Assembly: GCA_003354055.1 (NCBI GenBank)
Contig: PIVQ01000140.1
Span: 1 to 12,566 of the forward strand
Source: Desulfobacteraceae bacterium
Lineage (GTDB): Bacteria; Desulfobacterota; Desulfobacteria; Desulfobacterales; Desulfobacteraceae
Direction of reading: 5' to 3'
DNA: 12,566 nucleotides
Shown here: piece by piece, positions 6,254-12,566 of the stretch
Layout of the letters: each line of letters starts with the position of its first letter
Numbering within the stretch: the stretch's first letter is position 1
Translations under genes and position numbers: made by a program
The notes under the pieces: model-generated
Told to the model about the DNA's origin: nothing
The model's database searches: none
The model's input: the letters and a program-made list of their open reading frames with translations, nothing else

Positions 6254-7505
6254 TTTTAACTTCCTCTAAAGTCGAAAAGATATCGTACAAAACGCCATAC
6301 TTGGGATGCCATATCGACATCAATTCCATTTCAGATTCACAATACTGACATCTCATGGGGTCTATCCCAGTCATCTCCTGATATCTTTCTCGATATTTTT
6401 TCCGCCTGACTATTTGATAAGCACCTTTGACTATTCGGCCTATTCGCTTTATCCCTTTCTGAATCACTTCAGACCATTTTTTATATGTTCTGGTCGCCTC
6501 CAAACCGTAATATCGTACTCTCTGAAAACCTTTCGGCATAATGTGCTGAACCATCCGGCCAATAAATGTATACACATGTACTGTCTCAAATTTTTCCGAC
6601 TTGCTTCGATGGTCTTTATACCAGTATCCCACAGCCTGCCCATCGTAAGTTACTATCCGCCTGACTGCTATCGGAGGAGAAGCCACATACTTTGCCAGAT
6701 ACCCTGCTAAACCTCGGCAGGATTCTGGTACACTCCCTTTACTGACATTGGCAACAAGTCCTTTGGGATATTTCTTCCACAACACGTTCAAAAGATGATT
6801 TATTTCTAAGGAAGCAAAATATGTTTTCAACCAGCGAAACAAATGATACTGCCATTTGTTATGAATCATCTCATACTTGAAATAGCCTAAGTCGTACCAA
6901 CTATTTTGCTCCGTGTTTATACCGCCGCTTGTCATTATAATGTGTAAATGTGGATTATATCGCCCTGACCGCCCATGAGTCTGAACAACAACTATACTCC
7001 CTATTTTCAACTTTCTTCTTTTTACCGAGCCGACAACATCTTCCAAACACTCAGTACCGCATTTCATAAAGCCTGACAGTAAATCTTTATTGAAACGCTC
7101 TTTGAAAAATACTGGTCTTAATTGTTCCGGCAGCGTTAATACTATGTGCCTGTAAATCACACCATGATGTAGCATTCCACTTACTTGACTGACAAAGTTG
7201 TCAACGTATTGCTTGGCACATGAAAGACAAAAGCAGCTTTTACAACTGAATGGAACTTTCCTCCTATCCCGTCCACAATACATGCAAACATACTCACTAT
7301 AACCGTTGTAAGCATCTCTACAGCCAAGCATTTTCTGAACCGGCTTCTCATACTGATCAATATCATATTTAGGATAGGCTTTTTTGAAATCTTCCCAATG
7401 ATCGTTGAAAATTGTTTTAAAGACATCTGCATCTGAAAAAGTTGATTTTCTATCCGACAACCAAGTCATGACATGATTTAAACACATTTTTACCAATATC
7501 ACCAC
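6162..7505 (-). CDS. IS91-family transposase (HUH/Y2 rolling-circle type)
   Basis: A protein of up to 447 residues that would move its element as single-stranded DNA by a rolling-circle-like mechanism. The N-terminal zinc-binding region has a cluster of Cys (C74, C77, C88, C91, C93, C96). The nuclease core shows NPHLHII with the HUH histidines H186 and H188, preceded by VVVQTHGRSG. The catalytic tyrosines are in GYLAKYV (Y269 and Y273, four apart as in IS91). A further CxxC (CQYC, 386-389) lies near the end. The start is uncertain: GTG at 7505 gives the longest form, while ATG at 7487 or 7469 would remove 6 or 12 residues, and none has a strong ribosome binding site. There is no internal stop or frameshift, so it may be active. 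The gene overlaps the 75-residue zinc-ribbon ORF. Rolling-circle elements of this type leave no target duplication, so the ends must be found by comparison. Confidence 0.9.
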   Translation of the reverse strand: MVILVKMCLNHVMTWLSDRKSTFSDADVFKTIFNDHWEDFKKAYPKYDIDQYEKPVQKMLGCRDAYNGYSEYVCMYCGRDRRKVPFSCKSCFCLSCAKQYVDNFVSQVSGMLHHGVIYRHIVLTLPEQLRPVFFKERFNKDLLSGFMKCGTECLEDVVGSVKRRKLKIGSIVVVQTHGRSGRYNPHLHIIMTSGGINTEQNSWYDLGYFKYEMIHNKWQYHLFRWLKTYFASLEINHLLNVLWKKYPKGLVANVSKGSVPESCRGLAGYLAKYVASPPIAVRRIVTYDGQAVGYWYKDHRSKSEKFETVHVYTFIGRMVQHIMPKGFQRVRYYGLEATRTYKKWSEVIQKGIKRIGRIVKGAYQIVRRKKYRERYQEMTGIDPMRCQYCESEMELMSIWHPKYGVLYDIFSTLEEVKNEQERVDRGGRHTVRSPSGGVQLSLFSLSL

Positions 7506-7579
7506 AAATGAAGATATCAGTAGGTTAAATGGAAAATCCTATACTCTCAAGTTATTTTGTAACGATTCCTAATCTTTAA

Positions 7580-7611
7580 TTTTTTTGAATAGGGCCATCC
7601 TATCAAAAAAA
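7580..7611. repeat. AT-clamped hairpin between transposase and thiamine-binding gene
   Basis: TTTTTTTG (7580-7587) pairs with CAAAAAAA (7604-7611), and ATAGG (7589-7593) with CCTAT (7599-7603). There is one bulged A (7588) and the loop is GCCAT. On both strands the order is T-run, stem, A-run, the reverse of an intrinsic terminator. It lies about 75 bp upstream of the transposase start, so it could be part of the terminal end (terIS) of the element or an operator. This role is inferred. Confidence 0.4.
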
Positions 7612-7647
7612 AATGCAGATTGTAAAGTCAAAGGTGTATCATCAAAA

Positions 7648-7944
7648 TCAGAGTTTTTCCTTTACACTTTTCACCTTGTCCGCCATGGTCTGATCCCTGT
7701 CAGTCCGGGTCCCGGCCTTTATGGTGGTGGTAATCCGGGGTGCCCCCATTTCGTGTACCTTTTCATGGCATTTTTTAACCACAGCAAAGACCTGATCCCA
7801 TTCCCCTTCTATGTTGGTGCCGTAGGCATGGAGTTCAGACTTAAGTCCGGCATCTTTTATCACTTCATGACAGGCAGCCACATATTTGGAAACCGAAACC
7901 CCAACGCCGATTGGCACTACGCAAAGATCAATAATGACGTCCAT
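7648..7944 (-). CDS. MTH1187-family thiamine-binding protein (UPF0045/YkoF-like)
   Basis: A 98-residue cytosolic protein with the ferredoxin-like alpha/beta fold typical of the MTH1187/YkoF group, whose members bind thiamine or related pyrimidines and often oligomerise. Recognisable segments: an opening beta strand 'IIDLCVVPIGVGVSVSKYV', the central 'HAYGTNIEGEWDQVFAVVKKC', and a closing 'MGAPRITTTIKAGTRTDR' strand. The ATG at 7944 is chosen over an in-frame ATG at 7989 because GAAGGAG sits 6 nt upstream and homologues begin at this strand. No thiamine transport or biosynthesis gene is adjacent and no THI-box riboswitch is seen in the leader. Its cellular job (storage, delivery or sensing) is not known from context. 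Confidence 0.82.
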   Translation of the reverse strand: MDVIIDLCVVPIGVGVSVSKYVAACHEVIKDAGLKSELHAYGTNIEGEWDQVFAVVKKCHEKVHEMGAPRITTTIKAGTRTDRDQTMADKVKSVKEKL

Positions 7945-7977
7945 GTTTAACTCCTTCATTTTTTTTATACAATAGTG

Positions 7978-8017
7978 GGAATCGACCATAGCCGGCCCCT
8001 TGATTCCGGTAATTATA
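7978..8017 (-). promoter_or_regulatory. Putative -10 and leader hairpin of the thiamine-binding gene
   Basis: On the minus strand a perfect TATAAT (8012-8017) lies about 68 bp upstream of the ATG. The region 17 bp before it is T-rich with no good -35. Just downstream, in the predicted leader, GGAATC (8002-8007) and GATTCC (7978-7983) form a 6-bp inverted repeat enclosing 18 nt. The pairing could be a small leader stem or an operator; it does not match a TPP riboswitch. Confidence 0.3.
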
Positions 8018-8241
8018 TCCTTTACGAAAAAATAAAAAAAGCAAATGCTATAACTACATCGATTTTATTCTTTTTCATCAATGTTTTTCGTTTGCCACCC
8101 ATGCTCCTTTTTGCGCCTCATGCTTGAATTTCGCCCCGGACTGGTATACCATTATCCTAATCCTGAACACGAGCCCAAACCAATTGCCACTTCCCTAATT
8201 AACGGCGTCTACTAAGAGCCAGCAACGCATGCGTGAATGAG

Positions 8242-9039
8242 ATGAAGACCTTAATCAGCCTTTTTATCATTTTATTGACAGCCCTGCCTGCAACTGCAGG
8301 TACACCCTTTCTCTTTGCCTTTGAGTCCGAAGAGGTTTTTCCCTATTTCATGGGCACAAAAACGGTTAGAAAATCAAATCCCGGTGCAACCGTTGAAATG
8401 ACAGACCTTCTTGCAGACCGCCTTGATCTGGATGTCACCTATACCCGGGTCTCACTGAACCGATCCTTTCTGGCCCTGCAGACTGGGAAAATTGACGGTC
8501 TTGTGGCGAGCTATAAACCGGCCCGAACCAAATTCGGAAACTTCCCCATGGTAAACGGACAGGTAGACCCGGACAAGAGCCTGGACGAATCCCGCTACCA
8601 TCTCTACGTAACAGTCGGCAGCTCCGTGACCTGGCACCCGGAATCCTTAAAAATAACAGGGGCCGTCAATGCCATCGGGGCACCGTTCGGATACTCCATC
8701 GTTGCCCTGTTAAAACAACTTCAGGTCAAGGTGGATGAATACGGAAATACCAGGGAAAATCTGATAAAATTAACAGCAGGACGAATAGACGGGGCAGCCC
8801 TTCTGGAATTTGATGCTGATCGCAGACTTTATCATGAAAAAGACACCTTTTCCAAAGTGGTGAAGCTGGACCCGCCCTTATCGGTTAAACCTTATTACCT
8901 CATGCTTAGTTCCCGATTTCTAAAAAACCATCCGGCCCTTGCCGTCCGGATATGGAATACCTGCAGAGAATTACGACTCACCCGTTTGGAAGGAATCATG
9001 AATCGCTACTTAAAATCAGAACAACAGGGGATGCGATGA
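8242..9039 (+). CDS. Periplasmic solute-binding protein (SBP_bac_3-like), first of a tandem pair
   Basis: A 265-residue exported protein. The signal peptide is about residues 1-19 (MK, hydrophobic core, then ALPATA, cleavage after the AxA motif). The mature part reads FAFESEEVFPYFMG (24-37), then 'LVASYKPAR', 'IGAPFGYSIVALLK', 'DEYGNTRENL', 'TAGRIDGAALLEFDADR' and 'KPYYLMLSSRFLK'. This is the layout of a type II periplasmic binding domain. The ATG at 8242 is preferred to a GTG at 8233 because the downstream paralogue starts at the same point (MKxLxSLFI); the ribosome binding site is poor in either case. Its stop overlaps the start of the next gene (ATGA), so the two should be co-translated. 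No ABC permease or ATPase is nearby. The ligand is unknown. Confidence 0.78.
   Translation: MKTLISLFIILLTALPATAGTPFLFAFESEEVFPYFMGTKTVRKSNPGATVEMTDLLADRLDLDVTYTRVSLNRSFLALQTGKIDGLVASYKPARTKFGNFPMVNGQVDPDKSLDESRYHLYVTVGSSVTWHPESLKITGAVNAIGAPFGYSIVALLKQLQVKVDEYGNTRENLIKLTAGRIDGAALLEFDADRRLYHEKDTFSKVVKLDPPLSVKPYYLMLSSRFLKNHPALAVRIWNTCRELRLTRLEGIMNRYLKSEQQGMR
8731..8763 (+). repeat. 33-bp segment identical in both tandem binding-protein genes (copy 1)
   Basis: This 33-bp stretch, eleven codons (VDEYGNTRENL), is identical at every base to 9525-9557, including third codon positions. The genes on either side differ at many synonymous sites. It marks the pair as duplicates and suggests local gene conversion or constraint. 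Confidence 0.85.
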
Positions 9040-9824
9040 AAATATTGGTTAGCCTTTTTATCCTTTTGCTGACTGCCATGCCTGCAACCGCGAAAACCCC
9101 TTTTATCTTCGCCTATGAATCAGAGGAGATATTTCCCTTCTATATGGGCACGACCCAGGTCAAAAAAAACAACCCGGGTGTCACTGTTGAACTGATCCAG
9201 TTGCTTGGCAGGCAAATGTCACTGGATGTTGAATTCACCCGTCATTCCTGGAAGCGATTGTTTTTAGCACTTAAAGCAGGCAAGGTGGATGCCCTGGTGG
9301 CAAGTTATAAACCGGCCCGGCTTGAATTCGGCAACTACCCCATGAAAGACGGCCAGGTGGATCCGATACGCCGCATTGCCCATTCCAATTATTATCTATA
9401 TCTGGCAAAGGGAAGCTATGTAACCTGGAATCCTGAGTCCTTTCGCATTTCTGGGGCTGATAAAGGCATTGGCGCTCCGTTCGGATACTCTGTTGTTGCA
9501 CTGCTAAAACAGGCCCATGTGCGAGTGGATGAATACGGAAATACCAGGGAAAATCTGGTGAAACTTACGGCTGGCCGAATTGACGGAGCAGCTCTTTTAG
9601 AATTTGACGCCGACCGGATTTTATTCCATGAAAAAGCCACCTTTCCCGATGTGATCAAATTAGCACCACCCCTGTCATCCAAGCCCTATTACCTCATGCT
9701 CAGTTCCCGTTTTTTAAAGACCTATCCCGGCCTTAGCGAACAAATCTGGAATGCCTGCAGCGACCTCCGAGAAACCCACCGTGCAACAATACTGAAACGC
9801 TACCTTCAGTCCGTATCTAAGTAA
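9036..9824 (+). CDS. Periplasmic solute-binding protein (SBP_bac_3-like), second of a tandem pair
   Basis: A 262-residue paralogue of the preceding protein, clearly similar along its whole length and strongest in the C-terminal half (GAPFGYS, DEYGNTRENL, TAGRIDGAALLEFDADR, KPYYLMLSSRFLK). The signal peptide is about residues 1-19, ending PATA. The ATG at 9036 is chosen because AGGGG lies 5 nt upstream, it overlaps the previous stop as ATGA, and the signal peptide follows directly. A longer in-frame start at 8952 would put residues from inside the previous gene before the signal sequence. The N-terminal lobes have diverged more than the C-terminal lobes, consistent with different ligands on a shared scaffold, although that is inference. 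No transporter components are adjacent. Confidence 0.8.
   Translation: MKILVSLFILLLTAMPATAKTPFIFAYESEEIFPFYMGTTQVKKNNPGVTVELIQLLGRQMSLDVEFTRHSWKRLFLALKAGKVDALVASYKPARLEFGNYPMKDGQVDPIRRIAHSNYYLYLAKGSYVTWNPESFRISGADKGIGAPFGYSVVALLKQAHVRVDEYGNTRENLVKLTAGRIDGAALLEFDADRILFHEKATFPDVIKLAPPLSSKPYYLMLSSRFLKTYPGLSEQIWNACSDLRETHRATILKRYLQSVSK
9525..9557 (+). repeat. 33-bp segment identical in both tandem binding-protein genes (copy 2)
   Basis: Second copy of the identical 33-bp coding segment; the first is at 8731-8763, 794 bp upstream. The reading frame is the same in both genes. Confidence 0.85.
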
Positions 9825-9858
9825 AACAAATCCTCCCTTCACCGGCACAGGATGATTA

Positions 9859-9888
9859 TTGCCCCAAAAGGCATAAATTGCATACTAT
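9859..9888 (+). promoter_or_regulatory. Putative promoter of the thioesterase/glycosylase unit
   Basis: TTGCCC (9859-9864), an 18-bp spacer and TACTAT (9883-9888) lie about 95 bp upstream of the thioesterase ATG, in the 157-bp gap after the binding-protein pair. No terminator is visible after the upstream gene, so read-through is also possible. Confidence 0.35.
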
Positions 9889-9981
9889 ATGTCAGAAATC
9901 CCGCTTTTCATTCTCACGTCCTTTGGATATAACCTTACGGGTACCTCTAATAAACTACGGAACTTTTATAAGGAAAAAACA

Positions 9982-10404
9982 ATGATTTGGAAAAAAGAAT
10001 TCAAGATTGAAGATATCAATCAATTCAGGGATAAAACCATTGTGGGCCATCTGGATATTAAATTTCTGGAGAAGGGAGATGATTTTTTAACCGCCGCAAT
10101 GCCTGTGGACGAAAGAACACACCAACCCATGGGGATTCTCCACGGCGGCGCCTCTGTTGTCCTGGCGGAAACCCTGGGCAGCACAGCCTCGTTCATGGCC
10201 CTGGGAGACGGATATCACAGTGTGGGTCTTGAAATCAAAGCCAACCATTTAAAAAGCATTTCCTCAGGACAGGTCATCGGCAAGGCAAAAGCCATCCATC
10301 TTGGCAGAACCACCCAGGTCTGGGATATTGACATCAAAAGCGAGGCGGGCGATAAAATCTGTATCTCCCGCCTGACCATGGCCGTTCTCAAAAGCCGCTT
10401 ATGA
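9982..10404 (+). CDS. menI: MenI/YdiI-type hotdog-fold acyl-CoA thioesterase
   Basis: A 140-residue hotdog thioesterase that hydrolyses an aromatic or acyl-CoA thioester in the cytosol. In menaquinone synthesis MenI cleaves 1,4-dihydroxy-2-naphthoyl-CoA, but close homologues act on other acyl-CoAs. The sequence closely follows E. coli YdiI/MenI as remembered: an MIWK start, MPVDERTHQP (40-49), GILHGGASVVLAETLGS (51-67), 'GLEIKANH', 'HLGRTTQVWDI' and 'SRLTMAVL'. The catalytic Glu63 and the supporting Gln48 and His54 are at the same positions. The ATG at 9982 has TAAGGAA about 7 nt upstream and aligns with the E. coli start; an in-frame ATG at 9889 has no such site and would add an unrelated N-terminus. 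The stop overlaps the next start (ATGA). The absence of other men genes in the window leaves the substrate unproven. Confidence 0.85.
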   Translation: MIWKKEFKIEDINQFRDKTIVGHLDIKFLEKGDDFLTAAMPVDERTHQPMGILHGGASVVLAETLGSTASFMALGDGYHSVGLEIKANHLKSISSGQVIGKAKAIHLGRTTQVWDIDIKSEAGDKICISRLTMAVLKSRL

Positions 10405-11042
10405 TATCCTGTTTTACACCGGAGAATTTTACGGTTCATCTGGATGCCCTGGCCGGCAAAGACCTCCGGATTCGGGAGATTATCCAATCCATAGGCTATC
10501 CCCCGTTCTGGGATCGCCCCAAAGGGTTTGAAGGCCTTGTAAGGATCATCCTTGAGCAGCAGGTTTCCTTAAGTTCGGCATTTAGTGTTTTCAAAAATCT
10601 TAAACAAGAGACCCGGGACCTGACGCCTGAAACGATAAACACCATGCCCGATGACCACCTGCGTTCATTGGGAATTACCCGGCAGAAAACCAGGTATATC
10701 AAACTTCTGGCCAAAGAAATTTCCGAGAAAAGACTGGATCTGAATGCCTTGGAAACCCTGCCTGATCAGGAGATAAGAACCCGCCTCACCGCCCTCACTG
10801 GTATCGGCCCCTGGACGGCAGACATTTACCTGATCATGGGCATGAACCGCCTGGATATTTTCCCGGTGGGAGATCTTGCCCTGAGAAAGGCCATGAAAGC
10901 CCTGGGATTTGCCCGGCCTGAGGATGATCACCCGACAATGGAAGAAAAGGCCAAGGTCTTTGCCCCCTACAGATCCATGTTTTCGTACATGCTCTGGCAC
11001 TGGTATATCTGTGAAAACAAAATTAAAGTCCCTGATCCCTAA
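10401..11042 (+). CDS. DNA-3-methyladenine glycosylase, AlkA-type HhH-GPD (short form)
   Basis: A 213-residue base-excision repair enzyme predicted to remove alkylated purines from DNA. Visible features: 'FEGLVRIILEQQVS' (43-56), the family's conserved helix; the helix-hairpin-helix LTGIGPWTA (132-140) that grips the DNA backbone; and the catalytic Asp158 in FPVGDLAL. The N-terminal TBP-like domain of E. coli AlkA is missing, and there is no C-terminal iron-sulfur Cys cluster as in Nth/MutY, so this is the short AlkA type. Translation is coupled to the thioesterase through the ATGA overlap. There is no obvious functional link between the two, so co-transcription may be incidental. Confidence 0.88.
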   Translation: MISCFTPENFTVHLDALAGKDLRIREIIQSIGYPPFWDRPKGFEGLVRIILEQQVSLSSAFSVFKNLKQETRDLTPETINTMPDDHLRSLGITRQKTRYIKLLAKEISEKRLDLNALETLPDQEIRTRLTALTGIGPWTADIYLIMGMNRLDIFPVGDLALRKAMKALGFARPEDDHPTMEEKAKVFAPYRSMFSYMLWHWYICENKIKVPDP

Positions 11043-11179
11043 AGAAAGGGAACCCTGCCCCCGGTCGCACACCGACATCAAGCTCTCCCGAGCCTTCTGC
11101 CACATCATCCTGGTATGGAGTTTCCTGTAAACGAGTAATTCGATTCAAGCATAGCAAAATTTTTGCATTTGTAAATATT

Positions 11180-11208
11180 TTGATGTAATGTGAATTTAAT
11201 CCAATAAT
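11180..11208 (+). promoter_or_regulatory. Putative promoter of the multi-PAS sensor gene
   Basis: TTGATG (11180-11185), a 17-bp spacer and AATAAT (11203-11208) point toward the PAS gene 163 bp downstream. A GCAAAA-T-TTTTGC palindrome lies just upstream at 11154-11166. This is a consensus match by eye. Confidence 0.35.
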
Positions 11209-11218
11209 GTAAAAGATC

Positions 11219-11260
11219 AACTTTTTATGGTATCTGAATAATTTCCATCCTCAAAAAGTT
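11219..11260 (+). promoter_or_regulatory. Leader hairpin upstream of the PAS sensor gene
   Basis: AACTTTTT (11219-11226) pairs with AAAAAGTT (11253-11260), and ATGG (11227-11230) with CCAT (11245-11248). A CCTC bulge sits in the 3' arm and the loop is 14 nt. If the promoter at 11180-11208 is real, this stem forms the very 5' end of the transcript. It has no trailing T run, so it is not a simple terminator. Confidence 0.35.
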
Positions 11261-11370
11261 ATACCCTGCTCTCATCCTTGACTTACAATACCATTTAAGT
11301 CGTTAATTTTTTGAAGAAGCCTATATAAGCGACAGCAAATTTAGAGGCAAAATAAACACAGAGGGCAAAC

Positions 11371-12566
11371 ATGTCTGATAAGCCTACATATGAAGAACTG
11401 GAGCAGCGGGTTCGGAAGTTAGAAAAAGCCGAAATTGAGCGCAAGCACACTGAGGAGAAATTACGCGAAAGTGAAGAGCGTTTTAGAACTGTTATGGAGC
11501 AGTCCCCGTCGGCCATCGAAATATATGACCCAAACGGCAAATTGTTAATTGTCAATGATGAGTGGGAATCATTCTGGAATCTTAAAAGGAGTGATGTAGC
11601 TGATTTCAATATCTTTGACGATATGGAATGTGAAAGAACCGGATTAACTTCAGCGTTCAAAAAAGCACTGCAGGGGAATACAAGTAAAATATCTCCGGCA
11701 AAGTACGACCCGAAAGAGAGCGGTATGACAGGCGGCGCAATTCGATGGATTAATTCCAAAATGTACCCGATAAAAAACCAACATGGAGAAATCAAAAATA
11801 TTGTTTTAGTGATGGAAGACATCTCCGATGCCATACTGGCTGAGGAGGCGCTAAAAAAGGTCCATGACGAACTCGAGTTGAAAGTAAAAGAGCGTACAAT
11901 AGAACTCTATAATGAATTGCAGGAACGCAAACAGCTCGAAGAAGAGTTGAAGTTCAGTGCTGAACGATTTGAAAGATGGAAGGCCTCCAGCCCGATTGGA
12001 ATAATACAGTCAAATGCCAGAGGAGATATCAATGATGTCAACGATACCGTATTGACAATGTTGGGTTATTCCAGACAAGATTTGCTTAAAGGGGATCTGG
12101 ACTGGACCAGGCTGACCCCGCCGGAATTTTTACCCCTTGATGAGAATGCAATGAAAGAAGCTGCGGATATAGGCTTTTGGACACCTTTTGAAAAAGAGTA
12201 CTTTCATAAGGATGGTCACCGCGTACCCATTATCATTGGCGGGTCGGTATTTAAAGAATATGCTGACGAATATATTGTATTTGTTATTGACATTACAGCG
12301 ATCAAGCAGGCTGAAGCGTTGCTCCGGGAGAGTGAGAAAAGGTACAAAGTCCTTTTTAAAAATATGGCACAGGGTGTCTTTTATCAAAACGCCGATGGAA
12401 CAGTAATTGATCATAATCAAAAAGCACTGGATATGTTCGGCCTGACCAAAGATCAATTTACCGGAAGAACATCCCTTGATCCTGAATGGAAAGTCATTCA
12501 TGAAGATGGTTCCAATTTCCCTGGAGACCGACACCCCTCTATGGTTGCTTTGCAGACTGGAAAACC
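11371..12566 (+). CDS. Multi-PAS sensory protein (probably histidine kinase or other signalling output), 3' truncated by window edge
   Basis: The frame is open from ATG 11371 to the window end (398 codons plus two bases), with AGAGGG about 5 nt before the start. Domains: an N-terminal coiled coil (about 5-32, 'YEELEQRVRKLEKAE'); PAS 1 (about 33-152, ending VMEDISDA); a second coiled coil (about 158-192, 'LELKVKERTIELYNEL'); PAS 2 (about 193-310, ending VIDITAIKQAE); and PAS 3 (from about 318), which includes 'DPEWKVIHEDGSNFPGDR', a segment often seen in desulfobacterial PAS arrays. No membrane segment or signal peptide is seen, so it is probably a cytoplasmic sensor. The output module lies outside the window; HisKA/HATPase is the commonest for this architecture, with GGDEF or a sigma54-activating domain as alternatives. 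No cognate regulator is in view. Confidence 0.88.
   Translation, partial: MSDKPTYEELEQRVRKLEKAEIERKHTEEKLRESEERFRTVMEQSPSAIEIYDPNGKLLIVNDEWESFWNLKRSDVADFNIFDDMECERTGLTSAFKKALQGNTSKISPAKYDPKESGMTGGAIRWINSKMYPIKNQHGEIKNIVLVMEDISDAILAEEALKKVHDELELKVKERTIELYNELQERKQLEEELKFSAERFERWKASSPIGIIQSNARGDINDVNDTVLTMLGYSRQDLLKGDLDWTRLTPPEFLPLDENAMKEAADIGFWTPFEKEYFHKDGHRVPIIIGGSVFKEYADEYIVFVIDITAIKQAEALLRESEKRYKVLFKNMAQGVFYQNADGTVIDHNQKALDMFGLTKDQFTGRTSLDPEWKVIHEDGSNFPGDRHPSMVALQTGK

Larger units (their letters stand above)
11043..11370. other. 328-bp intergenic leader region of the PAS sensor gene
   Basis: AT-rich, with no gene. No clear terminator follows the glycosylase gene; TCCCT/AGGGA at the stop codon forms a weak 5-bp stem without a T run. 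It contains a 13-nt palindrome GCAAAA-T-TTTTGC (11154-11166), a promoter candidate and a hairpin, both listed separately. A second weak promoter candidate TTGACT (11278-11283) is followed by the short inverted repeat GACTTA (11280-11285) / TAAGTC (11296-11301). Confidence 0.45.

Noticed and set aside
7945..8020. TPP riboswitch before the thiamine-binding gene
   Set aside because: No CUGAGA-type THI-box motif is present and the predicted leader of about 60 nt is too short.
8952..9035. Longer N-terminus for the second tandem binding protein
   Set aside because: It would place 28 residues translated from inside the previous gene in front of a clear signal peptide; ATG 9036 has a ribosome binding site and aligns with the paralogue.
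9889..9981. Longer N-terminus for the thioesterase
   Set aside because: The 31 extra residues have no family similarity; ATG 9982 has a ribosome binding site and matches the E. coli MenI start.
11295..11834. 179-residue minus-strand ORF
   Set aside because: Most of it is antisense to the multi-PAS gene, whose frame is open to the window edge with clear PAS motifs and a ribosome binding site.
1..12566. tRNA, rRNA or CRISPR arrays
   Set aside because: No cloverleaf with CCA-type ends, conserved rRNA sequence or regularly spaced direct repeats was seen on reading either strand.

Overview
The window looks like a chromosomal stretch of a Gram-negative, probably anaerobic desulfobacterial (Desulfobacterota) genome of moderate GC. 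This placement is an inference. It rests on the opening of the PAS protein at the right edge (an 'MSDKPTYEELEQRV'-type start, common in that group), on several soluble multi-domain sensor proteins, and on signal-peptide-bearing solute-binding proteins with no transporter genes beside them. There are no RNA genes and no CRISPR array.

Left part (1-1560): the 3' end of a probable SRPBCC-like protein; a 391-bp gap holding a GC-rich, strongly self-complementary element (417-552); then a divergent trimeric-type purine nucleoside phosphorylase ending in a likely terminator. Next (1583-5813): a soluble hybrid histidine kinase on the minus strand; a divergently placed DHH/DHHA1 phosphoesterase; and a minus-strand periplasmic solute-binding protein whose 3' end overlaps the phosphoesterase's 3' end by 33 bp.

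Middle (about 5880-7620): a mobile element of the IS91 type. An apparently intact HUH transposase with two tyrosines is followed, in a 92-bp out-of-frame overlap, by a 75-residue Cys-rich putative zinc ribbon. The flanks carry unusual secondary structure: a GC hairpin plus three small CCC/GGG hairpins on the 3' side, and a T7/A7-clamped hairpin on the 5' side. These could be the element's replication ends.

Right part (7648-12566): a small MTH1187-type thiamine-binding protein (minus strand); two tandem, translationally coupled paralogous periplasmic solute-binding proteins; a two-gene unit of a MenI/YdiI-type hotdog thioesterase and a short AlkA-type 3-methyladenine DNA glycosylase (ATGA overlap); and, running off the window end, a multi-PAS sensory protein with a structured leader.

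No complete, clearly new multi-gene system is visible. The points most worth checking are the 417-552 palindromic element, the transposase/zinc-ribbon pair with its structured flanks, and the coupled orphan binding-protein paralogues.
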